NCBI GenBank assembly: GCA_022616055.1
Contig: JAKEFM010000227.1
Coordinates: 1 to 32,393, forward strand
Direction of reading: 5' to 3'
Source: Planctomycetota bacterium
GTDB taxonomy: Bacteria; Planctomycetota; UBA1135; JAKEFM01
Length of the DNA stretch: 32,393 bases
Notes under the pieces: model-generated
Seen by the model: the letters and a program-made list of their open reading frames with translations, nothing else
Database searches by the model: none
Told to the model about the DNA's origin: nothing
Shown: positions 1 through 9,266 of the stretch, in pieces
How positions within the stretch are numbered: position 1 is the stretch's first letter
How the letters are laid out: every line of letters starts with the position of its first letter
Program-made: the position numbers and the translations under genes

Positions 1-32
1 CCGGCCTTCTCGTTTCCGGGTCGCGCCGTTTA

Positions 33-3000
33 ATGGGGCCGACCCGCGTCCCCCTCCGGCCCCGGCGCTTGACCCCCTCGACGCTTCCGCTCCTCCTTCC
101 CGCCCTCCTCGGGCCTTCCCCCGTTCCCCCCGGGCCGCCGACCGACCGCCCGACGGCCTCCTGCCCCGAGATCGTCGTCCCGATCACGATCGACGGGTGG
201 TTCGGCCCGAAGGAGTGGGACGGGGCGCAGCCGATCGCCTTCGGATCGGACGCGAACCTCCTGCGCATCCCGGAGTCGTTCCCTCCCGAGAAGTGGAAGG
301 GTCCCGCCGACGCCTCCGCGAGGATCTGGTTCGCCTACGACCGGGCGCAGCTCTTCGTGGCGGGAGAGGTCGACGACGACGTCCGGCAGGAGGACCCGCG
401 GGTGTGGTGGGCGGGGGACGCGATCGAGATCTTCCTCCGCCTCGACCCGGAGCCGGCCGCCGGCGCCGAGCCGGAGGAGGAGGACCTCCAGGTCTTCCTG
501 CTTCCGCTCTGCGCCCCGCGACCGTGGGGCGTCGCGATCCAAGGTCATCGCCGCGGACCGAGCGACGGGGGCTTCGTCGGGGTCCAGGTCGCGGCGCAGC
601 CCCGGCCGGGGGGAGGAGGCTTCACGTTCGAGGCCGCGATCCCGCTCGTCAATCTCCCGGGGTTCCCGGCGGACGGAGGGAGGATCGGCCTCAACGTCGC
701 CCTCGACGACGCCGACGACCCCTCCGCCCAGACGGAGACCTACCTCGTCTGGTTCAATCCGGGACCCTCCCCCGCCTTCGACATGCGGGCGAAGGGCTGG
801 CTCGAGACGCAGCCCGCCCTGGAGCGGCCGTCGAGCGGGGGGACCTCCCCCCGGCTCCTCGGAGATCTCGGGTTCGCCGGCGGGGCGGTCCTCCTCCTCC
901 TCGGGCTCTTCGCGCTCGCGGCGAGGGAGAAGGGGCTCGCCCTCTCCCGCGAGGCGCGGGTCCTCGCGCTCCTCGCGCTCGCGATCGCGTCGATCCCCCT
1001 CTCGGGCGCGCTCCTGCGCGGGCTCGAGTCGAAGAGGGAGAGGGAGTTCCGGGACGCCCTGCAGCGGGTCGAGCCGGTCCTCGCCGCGGCCGAGGCCGGG
1101 GAGATCGGGTCCCTGGAGGGTCCCTCCGGCGCCGGGGCGGCCCTGCGACTCCTCCAGGAACAGACCGTCGCCCCGCTCCCGCGCTGGCAGTACGTCTTCC
1201 CTCCCCTCCCGCCTGCGTGCGCCCCGGACCTGGAGAGGGCGGGCGACGTCCCCTTCCTGCGCTACCGGCTGCCGCTCCGGACCGGAAAGAAGGAGGCGGT
1301 CGACCTCTCTCCGCCGCGGCTCGCGGGGGCGATCCACGTCGCCCTCGCCGGGACGGCTCCCCCCTCCTTCCCCTCCGCGCTGTCCCGCGCCGTCCGGGTC
1401 CGTCTCGAGGACGCCGCGGGTCTCGGCGAGACGTTCGACCTGGAGCTCGGCCGGGGGGAGAGCCGGGCCTCCTTCGGCGGGTCGGGCCTCCCCTGCGAGG
1501 TCTTCTCGAGGGTGCTGCGGGGGGGGAGCCGGATCGAGCGGATCGAGGTCGAGTCGGCGTCCACGGAGGGGATCGTCCTCGAGGGGATCACGCTCGCGTA
1601 CTCCGACGGATACGACCCCCTCTTCCTCGGCGAGTCGACCGCCTCGGGCGTGCCGACGCGGATCCGGGGACCGCATCCCGGAAAGTCCCTCGTCCTGAGG
1701 CCCGGCGAACCGGGCCCGCTCGAGTGGGACCTCGCGGGGCGGGTCGCCGACCGCGTCTTCGTCGTCTACGGGGAGAGGGAGGGGGAGCCGGGGGTTCCCT
1801 CCCCTCCGCCGTACGGCGCCCCGGTCGTCCGGGGGACGGTCGAGTTCGACGAGGGGCCGCCGCTCGTCTTCGACCTCCGGTACGGCGTCGACCTCCACGC
1901 CTCCTCCCTCGAGCGCTCCCGCCACGCCCCCGATCCGGAGCGCAACGTCGAGATCGCCTTCGCCTGGTGGGAGCAGGGCGTGGAGCGCCACCTCGACGTC
2001 CGCTCCCTCGACCTCAAGGGACGACGCACGACCAAGCGTCTCCTCCTCCAGTCCGTCCTCGAACCCCCGGCTCGCACGTCCGTCGAGGTCCGCGAGGTCG
2101 TCCTCGCGGCGAGCCGGACCGTGCCGGATCCGGCCCCGGGCTCCCCCATCGTCGCGGTGCCGGGGGGCCGGCGGCTCGGCGACGAAGTGAAGCGGGGGCT
2201 GCTCGGGCTGCGCTTCGGGTTCGTCGACCTCTTCGGCCGGCCCCTCGCCTCCGGCGACCCGGTCGGAGGCGCCTCGCGCGAGGAGGTCGCCGCGTGCGTG
2301 TCAGGCGGTCCCCCGCGGCCCGAGCTGCGCGGCGAGCCCGGGGATCGGGGGACCTGGCGGGCCCTCCTGCCGCTCCGCGACGGCGGAAGGCCGCTCGGGG
2401 CGGTCGTCGTCGCCCGCTCGGAGTCGCGCGTGTTCCTCTGGAGGCGCGTCGCCGGGGTCGTCCGGACGGGGCTCGCCTTCGTGGCCGCCCCCTTCCTCCT
2501 CGTCGCGGCCGCCGACCGGCTCGCGCGCGCGAGGCGGCTGCGCTGGAAGCTCGCCGGCGCCCTCCTCCTGACGTCGGTCGTCCCCCTCCTCCTCTTCGCC
2601 TTCGGCTTCGCCGACCTGCACGGGGGGCGGGAGGAGGAAGTCGAGCGGGAACGGCTCCAGGTCGAGGCGAGCGCCGCGCGGGAGCGCCTCGCGACGGCGG
2701 TGTCGGACGTCGACCGGATGGCCGCCCGGCTGGCGGAGAGCTTCCTCTCCGACCCGCGCGTGCGCTCGACCCTCTCCTCGGGCGAGACCCCGTCCGGCGA
2801 GGACTGGCGGGAGGCCCTCGCGCGCGCTCGGCGCGCCGTCGTCGACGAGGGGCCGGGGACGTTCGTCCGGGTCGAGCTCCTCGACGGACGGCGGAGGACC
2901 GCCTTCTTCGAGGGGGAGGAGGCGGGCCGGCTCGAGATCGACGAGGTCTCCGTCTCGGACCTCTACCGCGTCTGGGGGGAGCACCACCGGATCGGGATCC

Positions 3001-5573
3001 ACCGCGCGCGCGAGGGGGACCGGACGCTCGCCTTCCTCGTGGGGGCGCCTCCCCTCTCCCCCTCGATCGAGGAGGCGGCGAAGGCCGGCCCGTCGGGGAT
3101 CCGGCTCTACTCCCGCGAGGGATGGCCGATCGCGCCCGCGCACCTCGACAGGGACCCGGGGCGGGCGGCGGCGCTGCGGGAACTGGCGGAGCGGGCCGAC
3201 CGCGAGGGGGGCCCGGTCTGCGGGCCCTGGGTCGAGCAGGGCTCGGAGGGGAGGATCGCCGTCGAGCTCGTGCGCGACCGCGAGGGGCGGCACGTCGCGA
3301 CGCTCGCCGCCTACGCCCGCCGCGCCGAGCCCGCCTGGGACCTGGGGCCGCTCGAGGTGCGCTCCCGGGGGATCCTCTTCGCCCTCGCGGCCGCGTTCGT
3401 CGCCTCCTCCTTCGTCGTCGCCCGGATCCTCACGTCCCGGATCACGCGCGGCGTCGAGCGCCTCGAGCGGGGGGCGCGCGCGCTCGAGCGGGGCGAGGCG
3501 GCCTCCGTGGCGCCGGAATCGGAGGACGAGATCGGGGCGCTCACCCGCTCGTTCAACCGGATGGCGGAGGAGCTGCGCCGGCGCCTCACCCACCTCTCGG
3601 TCCTCAACCGCGCCTTCCGGGACCTCTCCTCCCGCCTCGACCTCGAGGCGGTGATGGGGGAGGCGATCCGGCTCTTCCGGGAGCAGGCGGGCGCGGCGCG
3701 CGTCCTCCTCGCGGTCCGGACCGACGAGGGGAGCCGCTCGCTCCTCGTCCAGGGAGAGGGGGCGGCCGGTCCGCGACAGGCGAGCGGGTTCCTCCGCTCG
3801 GCGGTCGACGCCGGGGAGGTCCTCACCCTCCTCGACGACGGGACGGATCCGCTCGCCTGGATGCCGGGACCCGAGGGGGAGGCCCTCCGGGGATCGAGGG
3901 GGGTGATCGTCCTCCCGTTGCGCGTCGGGACCCGCAGCCTCGGCTGCGCGGTCCTCGGCTTCGAGTCCGCCCCTCCTGCGCAGCGGGACTTCCTCCTCGC
4001 GGCGGCGGCGCAGGTCTCGATCGCCCTCGAGAACGCGCGCCTGTACCGGCTCGCCCTCGAGGATCCCGAGACGGGGGCGCTCCACCCGGCCGCCTTCCGC
4101 CGCCGGGTCGCGGAGGAGATCGAGCGCGCTCCCGGCCGGGCGCTGGCGCTCGCCAAGTTCGCCCTGCCCGGCGAGGCGGGGGGAGCGGGAGAGTCCTCCG
4201 CCTCCCTCGCTGGCGCCCGCGCCCTCCTGCGCGCGGTGAGGGGCCGCTTTCCCGTCGGGCGCACCCGGCCCGAGGAGTTCGGCCTCGTCCTTCCGGGAGT
4301 CGATCGTCGGCGGGCCGCGCGGTTCGCGCAGCGCGTCCGGCGAGCCGTCGCGCGGTCCCTCGGGGAGGCCGACGTCGAGGCGGGGTCGAGGAGGCTCGCC
4401 GCGGCGGTCGCCTCCTACCCCCGCGACGGCGCGAGCGCGGAGTTCCTCCTGATCGAGGTCGATCGAGCCCTGGGGCGGGTCCGGGGCTCGATCGGGGCCG
4501 TGGCCGTTCCGCGGGAGTCGGAGGGCGCGCCGCCGCTCGCCGACGAGGAGGATCGGGGGCTCGTCGCGCGCGCCGACGCGATGGCGGACCTCCTCTCCAC
4601 CGTCGCGCGGATCGCGCCGAGCGACCTCCCGGTCCTGATCCAGGGGGAGACCGGCGTCGGGAAGGAGCTCCTCGCCGAGGAGATCCACCGCCGCAGCCAC
4701 CGCTCCTCGGGACCCCTCGTCAAGGTCGACTGCGCGGCGATCCCGGAGACCCTCCTCGAGTCGGAGCTGTTCGGGCACGAGCGCGGGGCGTTCACCGGCG
4801 CCGACCGCCGGCGGCTCGGCCGGTTCGAGCTCGCGAACGGCGGGACCCTCTTCCTCGACGAGGTCGCCGAGCTGACCGCCCCCGTCCAGGCGAAGCTGCT
4901 GCGCGTCCTGCAGGACTCGCGCGTGACCCGGCTCGGGGCCGAAGGCTCCCTCCCCGTCGACGTGCGCATCCTCGCGGCCACGAACCGGGAGCTGCGCTCG
5001 GAGGTCGCGCGCGGCGCCTTCCGGACGGACCTCTTCTACAGGTTGAACTCCGTCTCCCTCCTCGTCCCTCCCCTCCGCGAGCGGAAGGAGGACATCCCGG
5101 TCCTCGCGCGCGCCGCGATCCGGCGGAGCAACGAGCGGGAGGGGACCCGCGTCTCCGGACTCGCGCCCGAGGCCCTCGATCGACTGTTCGGCCACTCCTG
5201 GCCGGGGAACGTCCGGGAACTCTTCAACGTGGTCGGGAGGGCGTGCGTCCTGCGCCGCGAGGGCGAGATCCGCCCGGAGGACGTCGCTCTGGAGCAGGCG
5301 CCTCCGGCGACGGAGGCGGCCGCCGGCCCGGGCATTCTCAAGCCCGTCGAGCCCTCGCTCTCCGCCCGCCAGCAGATCGCCCTCCGGCTCGTCTCGACGC
5401 GAGGCTGGATCACGACCCGGGAGTACGTCAGGGCGGCCGGAGTGTCCGAGCGCACCGGTCTCCGCGACCTGAGCGACCTCGCCGCGCGAGGAGTGCTCAT
5501 CCGGGTCGGCAGCCGGCGGGGGACGGCCTACCGGCTCGCCTCGCCGCCGGGGACCGGGACCGAGCCGACCTGA
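33..5573 (+). CDS. Giant membrane-bound sigma-54 activator with extracytoplasmic CBM9-like sensor
   Basis: An 1,846-residue one-component regulator. Order: signal-like hydrophobic stretch (about 17-30), CBM9/DOMON-like beta domain (about 45-260), TM1 (276-297), TM2 (308-331), a 480-residue region with beta-rich, possibly jelly-roll segments (332-812), TM3 (813-830), TM4 (840-862), a Cache-like stretch (863-1113), TM5 (1114-1135), HAMP (1131-1187), GAF (about 1200-1340), a degenerate GGDEF domain with RPEEF at 1412-1416, a sigma-54 AAA+ domain (1508-1745) and a C-terminal winged helix (1776-1840). The AAA+ domain has Walker A GETGVGKE (1538-1545), the sigma-54 contact loop GAFTGA (1585-1590) and Walker B GGTLFLDE (1603-1610). 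Arg-rich loops after TM1, TM3 and TM5 fit the positive-inside rule and place both large sensor regions outside. It should open sigma-54 promoters in response to an envelope signal, perhaps a glycan; the ligand and targets are inference. The ATG is 32 bases from the window edge, so a more distal start cannot be excluded. Confidence 0.85.
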   Translation: MGPTRVPLRPRRLTPSTLPLLLPALLGPSPVPPGPPTDRPTASCPEIVVPITIDGWFGPKEWDGAQPIAFGSDANLLRIPESFPPEKWKGPADASARIWFAYDRAQLFVAGEVDDDVRQEDPRVWWAGDAIEIFLRLDPEPAAGAEPEEEDLQVFLLPLCAPRPWGVAIQGHRRGPSDGGFVGVQVAAQPRPGGGGFTFEAAIPLVNLPGFPADGGRIGLNVALDDADDPSAQTETYLVWFNPGPSPAFDMRAKGWLETQPALERPSSGGTSPRLLGDLGFAGGAVLLLLGLFALAAREKGLALSREARVLALLALAIASIPLSGALLRGLESKREREFRDALQRVEPVLAAAEAGEIGSLEGPSGAGAALRLLQEQTVAPLPRWQYVFPPLPPACAPDLERAGDVPFLRYRLPLRTGKKEAVDLSPPRLAGAIHVALAGTAPPSFPSALSRAVRVRLEDAAGLGETFDLELGRGESRASFGGSGLPCEVFSRVLRGGSRIERIEVESASTEGIVLEGITLAYSDGYDPLFLGESTASGVPTRIRGPHPGKSLVLRPGEPGPLEWDLAGRVADRVFVVYGEREGEPGVPSPPPYGAPVVRGTVEFDEGPPLVFDLRYGVDLHASSLERSRHAPDPERNVEIAFAWWEQGVERHLDVRSLDLKGRRTTKRLLLQSVLEPPARTSVEVREVVLAASRTVPDPAPGSPIVAVPGGRRLGDEVKRGLLGLRFGFVDLFGRPLASGDPVGGASREEVAACVSGGPPRPELRGEPGDRGTWRALLPLRDGGRPLGAVVVARSESRVFLWRRVAGVVRTGLAFVAAPFLLVAAADRLARARRLRWKLAGALLLTSVVPLLLFAFGFADLHGGREEEVERERLQVEASAARERLATAVSDVDRMAARLAESFLSDPRVRSTLSSGETPSGEDWREALARARRAVVDEGPGTFVRVELLDGRRRTAFFEGEEAGRLEIDEVSVSDLYRVWGEHHRIGIHRAREGDRTLAFLVGAPPLSPSIEEAAKAGPSGIRLYSREGWPIAPAHLDRDPGRAAALRELAERADREGGPVCGPWVEQGSEGRIAVELVRDREGRHVATLAAYARRAEPAWDLGPLEVRSRGILFALAAAFVASSFVVARILTSRITRGVERLERGARALERGEAASVAPESEDEIGALTRSFNRMAEELRRRLTHLSVLNRAFRDLSSRLDLEAVMGEAIRLFREQAGAARVLLAVRTDEGSRSLLVQGEGAAGPRQASGFLRSAVDAGEVLTLLDDGTDPLAWMPGPEGEALRGSRGVIVLPLRVGTRSLGCAVLGFESAPPAQRDFLLAAAAQVSIALENARLYRLALEDPETGALHPAAFRRRVAEEIERAPGRALALAKFALPGEAGGAGESSASLAGARALLRAVRGRFPVGRTRPEEFGLVLPGVDRRRAARFAQRVRRAVARSLGEADVEAGSRRLAAAVASYPRDGASAEFLLIEVDRALGRVRGSIGAVAVPRESEGAPPLADEEDRGLVARADAMADLLSTVARIAPSDLPVLIQGETGVGKELLAEEIHRRSHRSSGPLVKVDCAAIPETLLESELFGHERGAFTGADRRRLGRFELANGGTLFLDEVAELTAPVQAKLLRVLQDSRVTRLGAEGSLPVDVRILAATNRELRSEVARGAFRTDLFYRLNSVSLLVPPLRERKEDIPVLARAAIRRSNEREGTRVSGLAPEALDRLFGHSWPGNVRELFNVVGRACVLRREGEIRPEDVALEQAPPATEAAAGPGILKPVEPSLSARQQIALRLVSTRGWITTREYVRAAGVSERTGLRDLSDLAARGVLIRVGSRRGTAYRLASPPGTGTEPT

Positions 5574-5800
5574 TTCCCGCCAGGAATCGCGCCATCCACG
5601 CGGCCGAATCTGGCGAGAAGGTCCGGAACCTCCGTCTCGACGGGTGACGGCGGCCGGGGGGACCGGGGTCCAAGGGGCTGGGAGGACGCCGGTTGCCGCG
5701 TGTCGGCGAAATAACCGGTCTGGCGGCATGAGGGTTGACCACTCGCGGCGGCCGGACCCGGCCGCTGACTCGAAGGGCGTCGATCCCGGAGGGCTCCCGA

Positions 5801-6199
5801 ATGAAGATCATCCCCGTCTCCCTGCGCGTCCCGACCTTCCTCCTCCTCGCCGCTGGCGTCGCCTTCGCCGCGGAGGCGAAGTACCAGCTCGAGCGCTCGA
5901 AGATCTACCACGGAAACCCGGACGCCTTCGCGAAACCCGCCCTCGTGAAGAGCCTGACGGTCTTCCAGAACATCAAGGCCTACAAGACGATCGAGGAGGA
6001 GAAGGTCTCCTCCGACTCCGCCCGCTATTTCCTCCTCCTCAAGGAGGCGAACGAGGTCTTCCGGACCGCGCTCGCGACGATCGCGAAGGAGGAGAAGGTC
6101 GACCTGATCGGGGAGGTCGGGGCGATCAAGGCCGAGGATCCCAAGGTCTCCCTCCCCGACGTCACGCAGAAGATGGTGAAGTCGGTCGACGGGAAGTAG
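5801..6199 (+). CDS. Small secreted protein of unknown function
   Basis: A 132-residue protein that I do not recognise. It begins with a clear Sec signal peptide: Lys2, a hydrophobic core and a likely cleavage after AFA at residue 23. The mature part is lysine- and glutamate-rich and probably largely helical. The ATG at 5801 is preceded by GGAGGG at 5788-5793, one of the better ribosome binding sites in the window, which decides the start. The stop lies only 8 bases before the secretin gene, so the two are probably co-transcribed. This suggests, but does not show, a periplasmic role connected with the secretin/pseudopilin genes. Confidence 0.75.
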   Translation: MKIIPVSLRVPTFLLLAAGVAFAAEAKYQLERSKIYHGNPDAFAKPALVKSLTVFQNIKAYKTIEEEKVSSDSARYFLLLKEANEVFRTALATIAKEEKVDLIGEVGAIKAEDPKVSLPDVTQKMVKSVDGK

Positions 6200-6207
6200 C
6201 AACCCCG

Positions 6208-7506
6208 TTGACACCGTTCCGCGCGCTCCTCGGGGCGCTTCCCCTGGCCCTCGGGGCCTGCGTCGCCTCCCCGGAGCCCGCGCGACGCCCCGCCACCAGG
6301 CCCGCCGAACCGGGCGATCCCCTTCCCCGGTTCGAGACGACGGTCCGGGTGGAGGAGCCCGTCCGGCCGCCGTCCCCCGCCCTCCATGAGCCGGAGCAGG
6401 CGGAGTCCCGGCCCGCCTCCGGCCCCTCGCGCGCCCTTCCGCCGAGGCGCGCCGGGGAACGCGTGCTCGAGCGGTGGGACGGGAGGCTGTCGAAGTTCTA
6501 CTCGGTCCGGGCGGACCAGGGGGTGAAGTTCGGGAACTACATCGCGAAGTACTGCGGCCTGCCCGAGGGGGCGGTCGAGGTCCTCCAGAAGGCGGATCTC
6601 GCGGACTTCCGCAATCTCCGGGAGGCCGATCCCGCCAAGGTGAGGGGCCAGACGATCGAGATCTCCGACTGGATCGTCGTGACCGGCACGCCGGAGGAGA
6701 TCGACCGGGTCGACCGCTTCTACGGCCTCTACTACGCCTCCGTCCCCCAGATCGAGATCGAGGCCCGGGTCGCCGAGATCACCTCGACGTCGGGGCTCGA
6801 CTTCGGCTCCCTCTTCAACCTCGACCGCCTCTCGGGGGCGCACCAGGTCCTCGTCGACCAGTTCGACACGAACTTCCCGAGCCAGTCCTCCGCGACGACC
6901 GGCGTCCTCGGGAACCTCGACCTCTTCACGGTCCAGGACTCGACCCAGTACAAGGCGACGCTCCACTTCCTCGAGACCCAGCAGGGGGTCGACTTCATCT
7001 CGAATCCCCGGATCGCCGTGCGCACCGGAGCCCGCGCGGAGATCGTCACGGGGACGGAGATCCCCTACCTCGAGAGCCAGACGATCCAGGGGAGCACGAT
7101 CATCTCCGCGATCAAGTACAAGGTCGTCGGGGTGAAGCTCTACGTCGTCCCCTACCTCACCGGCGCCGACGTCGTGACGCTGGAGGTCGAGCTCGAGGTC
7201 TCCGCCCAGACGGGGTTCTCGAACCTCGGCGGGGACGTCGTGAACCCGGTGATCTCGACCCGGATCGCCAAGACCCTGGTCCACGTGAGGAACGGGGAGA
7301 CCTTCGTCGTCGGCGGGCTCCTCGCCTCGAACGAGGTCGAGACGGAGAACCGCGTCCCGATCCTCGGGAGCATCCCCCTCCTCGGCTACCTCTTCCGCTC
7401 GACCCTCACCCAGAAGCAGACGACGGACGTCCTCTTCTTCCTCACGCCTCGCGTGATCGCCGATGAGACCGGACCGGCCGGTCTCGTCGTCCCGCCGGTC
7501 GAATAG
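6208..7506 (+). CDS. Short secretin-family outer-membrane lipoprotein (GspD/PilQ-like)
   Basis: A 432-residue protein from a TTG start. The start is supported because it yields a classic lipoprotein signal ending in LGAC with Cys18, and because it lies 8 bases after the upstream stop. After a Pro/Arg-rich linker comes one small secretin N-type domain (about 90-175), then the secretin beta domain (about 180-425) with the hallmark VPILGSIPLLGYLFR at 383-397. Secretins form multimeric outer-membrane pores for type II secretion, type IV pili or related systems. Typical GspD is about 650 residues with N0-N3 domains, so this one is short with few periplasmic domains. Its neighbour GspK points to a type II-like system. 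No GspC, E, F, G, L or M gene is in the window. Confidence 0.88.
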   Translation: MTPFRALLGALPLALGACVASPEPARRPATRPAEPGDPLPRFETTVRVEEPVRPPSPALHEPEQAESRPASGPSRALPPRRAGERVLERWDGRLSKFYSVRADQGVKFGNYIAKYCGLPEGAVEVLQKADLADFRNLREADPAKVRGQTIEISDWIVVTGTPEEIDRVDRFYGLYYASVPQIEIEARVAEITSTSGLDFGSLFNLDRLSGAHQVLVDQFDTNFPSQSSATTGVLGNLDLFTVQDSTQYKATLHFLETQQGVDFISNPRIAVRTGARAEIVTGTEIPYLESQTIQGSTIISAIKYKVVGVKLYVVPYLTGADVVTLEVELEVSAQTGFSNLGGDVVNPVISTRIAKTLVHVRNGETFVVGGLLASNEVETENRVPILGSIPLLGYLFRSTLTQKQTTDVLFFLTPRVIADETGPAGLVVPPVE

Positions 7507-7574
7507 GGGAAGAAGGGGACCGGTGCGGCCGTCCGAAGCTCGCGTTCCCCGGTTCCGGGACTACCCTCTCCATC

Positions 7575-9221
7575 GTGAAGGTCCGCCGCGGGGCTCCCCG
7601 GCGGGAGGGGGAGCGCGGGATCGCCCTGATCCTGACGCTCCTCGTCCTCCTCATCCTCCTCGCCGTCGTCTCCCAGCTCTCCCTCTCGACGCGGCTCGAC
7701 TACCAGTCCGCCCTCGCGCGCTCGACGCTCGCGCGGATGGACCGGGCGCTGGAGGGGGCCCTCGAGGACGCCTACCAGGTCCTCAAGGACGATTCCGAGG
7801 GAGGGGGAGGGGATCCCACGGGGCTCTCGGAGCTCCTCGGGGGGGCGGCGGGCGGAGGGGGCGGCGGGGGGAATCCCTTCGGGAACCTCGGGGGCGGAGG
7901 GGGAGGGGGCTCGGCCGCGGTGACCGGCGGAGGGGGGAGGGGAGGGGCCGCCGGAGCGGGGGGCGGCGCCGGGGGAGCCGCCGAAGGGTCCTACGACTGC
8001 TCCAACGACTCCTGGGCGAAGCCCGCCCGCCAGACGCACCAGGACATCGAGATCACGGTCGTGATCGAGGACGAGAACCGGAAGTTCAACCTCCTCTCGA
8101 TCCTCTCCCCGGACGAGGAGTTCGCGCGCCAGTCGCGCGAGCGGCTCATCCGGATCCTCGACACCTTCCGCGAGGGGACCCCGGAGGACGTGGACCTCTC
8201 GACGGCGGATACCCTCGTCCGGGACCTCGAGTCGTGGTTCCGGGGGGAGGCGCGCGACGACGACCTCCCGCGGCCGCGCCTCCTGTCGAACGTGGAGAAC
8301 TCGCCGATCACGCTCCCGGTGACGGGGGACGAGCTCCTCCTCGTCGAGGGGTTCGACGAGAAGCTCCTCTACGACTTCCGGTCGGGGGACCTCCTCCTCC
8401 CGGGGCTCCTCTCCCACGTGACCGTCTGGACCTCCCTCGAGGTCGCCCCCGAGGGATCGGGGGAGGAGGGGACGACCGCCTCGCGCCCGCGCCCTCGGCT
8501 CGCGGGAGGCGCTCCCTCCGCGGCCGGCGGAGCGGCCCGGCCTGGGATCGCGGGCGGGGGCTCCCCCGCGGGCGGGGCCGGCGCCCGGGAGGGGGCGGGG
8601 ACGGCGGAGGGTCGGTCCGGCGCGGGGCCGGGGGGGCAGGAGGGGGACGAGGAGGAGGGGGGAGGAGTGGGCACGTCCCTCGGCGGCGCGATCAACGTCA
8701 ACACGGCCCCGCGCGCCGTCCTCGCCTCCCTCCTCCCCTCCTCGGAGATCCCCGCGGAGACGGTCGAGGCGATCCTCCGCTACCGCAACGAGCGGCTCGA
8801 GACGGAGGAGCCGGAGGAGCCGACCGTGGAGGAGGAGCTCGGGCTCGAGGAGGAGGAGCCGCCGCGCAAGTACTTCACGACCCTCGACGAGATGGACCAG
8901 ATCCCGGAGTTCGGGAACCTCTACCCCGAGATCAAGCAGCGGTTCAAGCTCCTCCTCACGACGCAGAGCGAGGTCTTCACGATCTGGCTCACGGCCCGGA
9001 TCCCTCCGCCGGAGTCGGAGCTGGAGGTCGAGTCCCTCCCGGAGCCCGGGTGGGAGGAGGATCGGGCGGGGCTCACCCGGCGCGTGCGGGCGGTCGTCCT
9101 GCGCCGCTCGGGGGACGAGGGGACCGACATCCTCCCGCTCCTGCGCTGGGAGCTGCGGGGCGACCGCCGCTATCCGGTCCCCGACTTCCCGGAGGAGGAG
9201 CTCGAGCGGATCCGGCGCTGA
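7575..9221 (+). CDS. gspK: GspK-like type II secretion minor pseudopilin with glycine-rich inserts
   Basis: A 548-residue protein from a GTG start; no ATG lies upstream of the pilin-like helix. Residues 16-36 are a hydrophobic N-helix of type IV pilin kind following Gly15, a probable prepilin peptidase site, without Glu5, as usual for GspK. The C-terminal SAM-like repeat GGAINVNTAPRAVLASLL begins near residue 370 and is typical of GspK. GspK caps the pseudopilus tip and starts its assembly in the inner membrane. Two low-complexity stretches rich in Gly, Ala and Ser (about 76-136 and 296-372) make it much longer than the usual 320 or so residues. It follows the secretin by 68 bases. No ribosome binding site is obvious. 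Confidence 0.85.
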   Translation: MKVRRGAPRREGERGIALILTLLVLLILLAVVSQLSLSTRLDYQSALARSTLARMDRALEGALEDAYQVLKDDSEGGGGDPTGLSELLGGAAGGGGGGGNPFGNLGGGGGGGSAAVTGGGGRGGAAGAGGGAGGAAEGSYDCSNDSWAKPARQTHQDIEITVVIEDENRKFNLLSILSPDEEFARQSRERLIRILDTFREGTPEDVDLSTADTLVRDLESWFRGEARDDDLPRPRLLSNVENSPITLPVTGDELLLVEGFDEKLLYDFRSGDLLLPGLLSHVTVWTSLEVAPEGSGEEGTTASRPRPRLAGGAPSAAGGAARPGIAGGGSPAGGAGAREGAGTAEGRSGAGPGGQEGDEEEGGGVGTSLGGAINVNTAPRAVLASLLPSSEIPAETVEAILRYRNERLETEEPEEPTVEEELGLEEEEPPRKYFTTLDEMDQIPEFGNLYPEIKQRFKLLLTTQSEVFTIWLTARIPPPESELEVESLPEPGWEEDRAGLTRRVRAVVLRRSGDEGTDILPLLRWELRGDRRYPVPDFPEEELERIRR

Positions 9222-9266
9222 GGGAGGGGAGGTCCTGGACGGGAGGCCTGGACGGGAAGCCGGGTA

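Noticed and set aside
30..5729. Very long open frames on the minus strand opposite the regulator gene
   Set aside because: Translations are Arg/Pro/Gly-rich with no family pattern; they arise because stop codons are rare in very GC-rich DNA opposite a real gene.
5718..5740. Possible sigma-54 promoter (TGGC...TTGA) before the secretin cluster
   Set aside because: The spacing between the GG and GC elements is about 3 bases too long and the -12 GC is missing, so it does not fit the -24/-12 consensus.
9234..9257. Two copies of CCTGGACGGGA, 13 bases apart
   Set aside because: Short, only two copies, and no associated structure; probably chance in GC-rich sequence.
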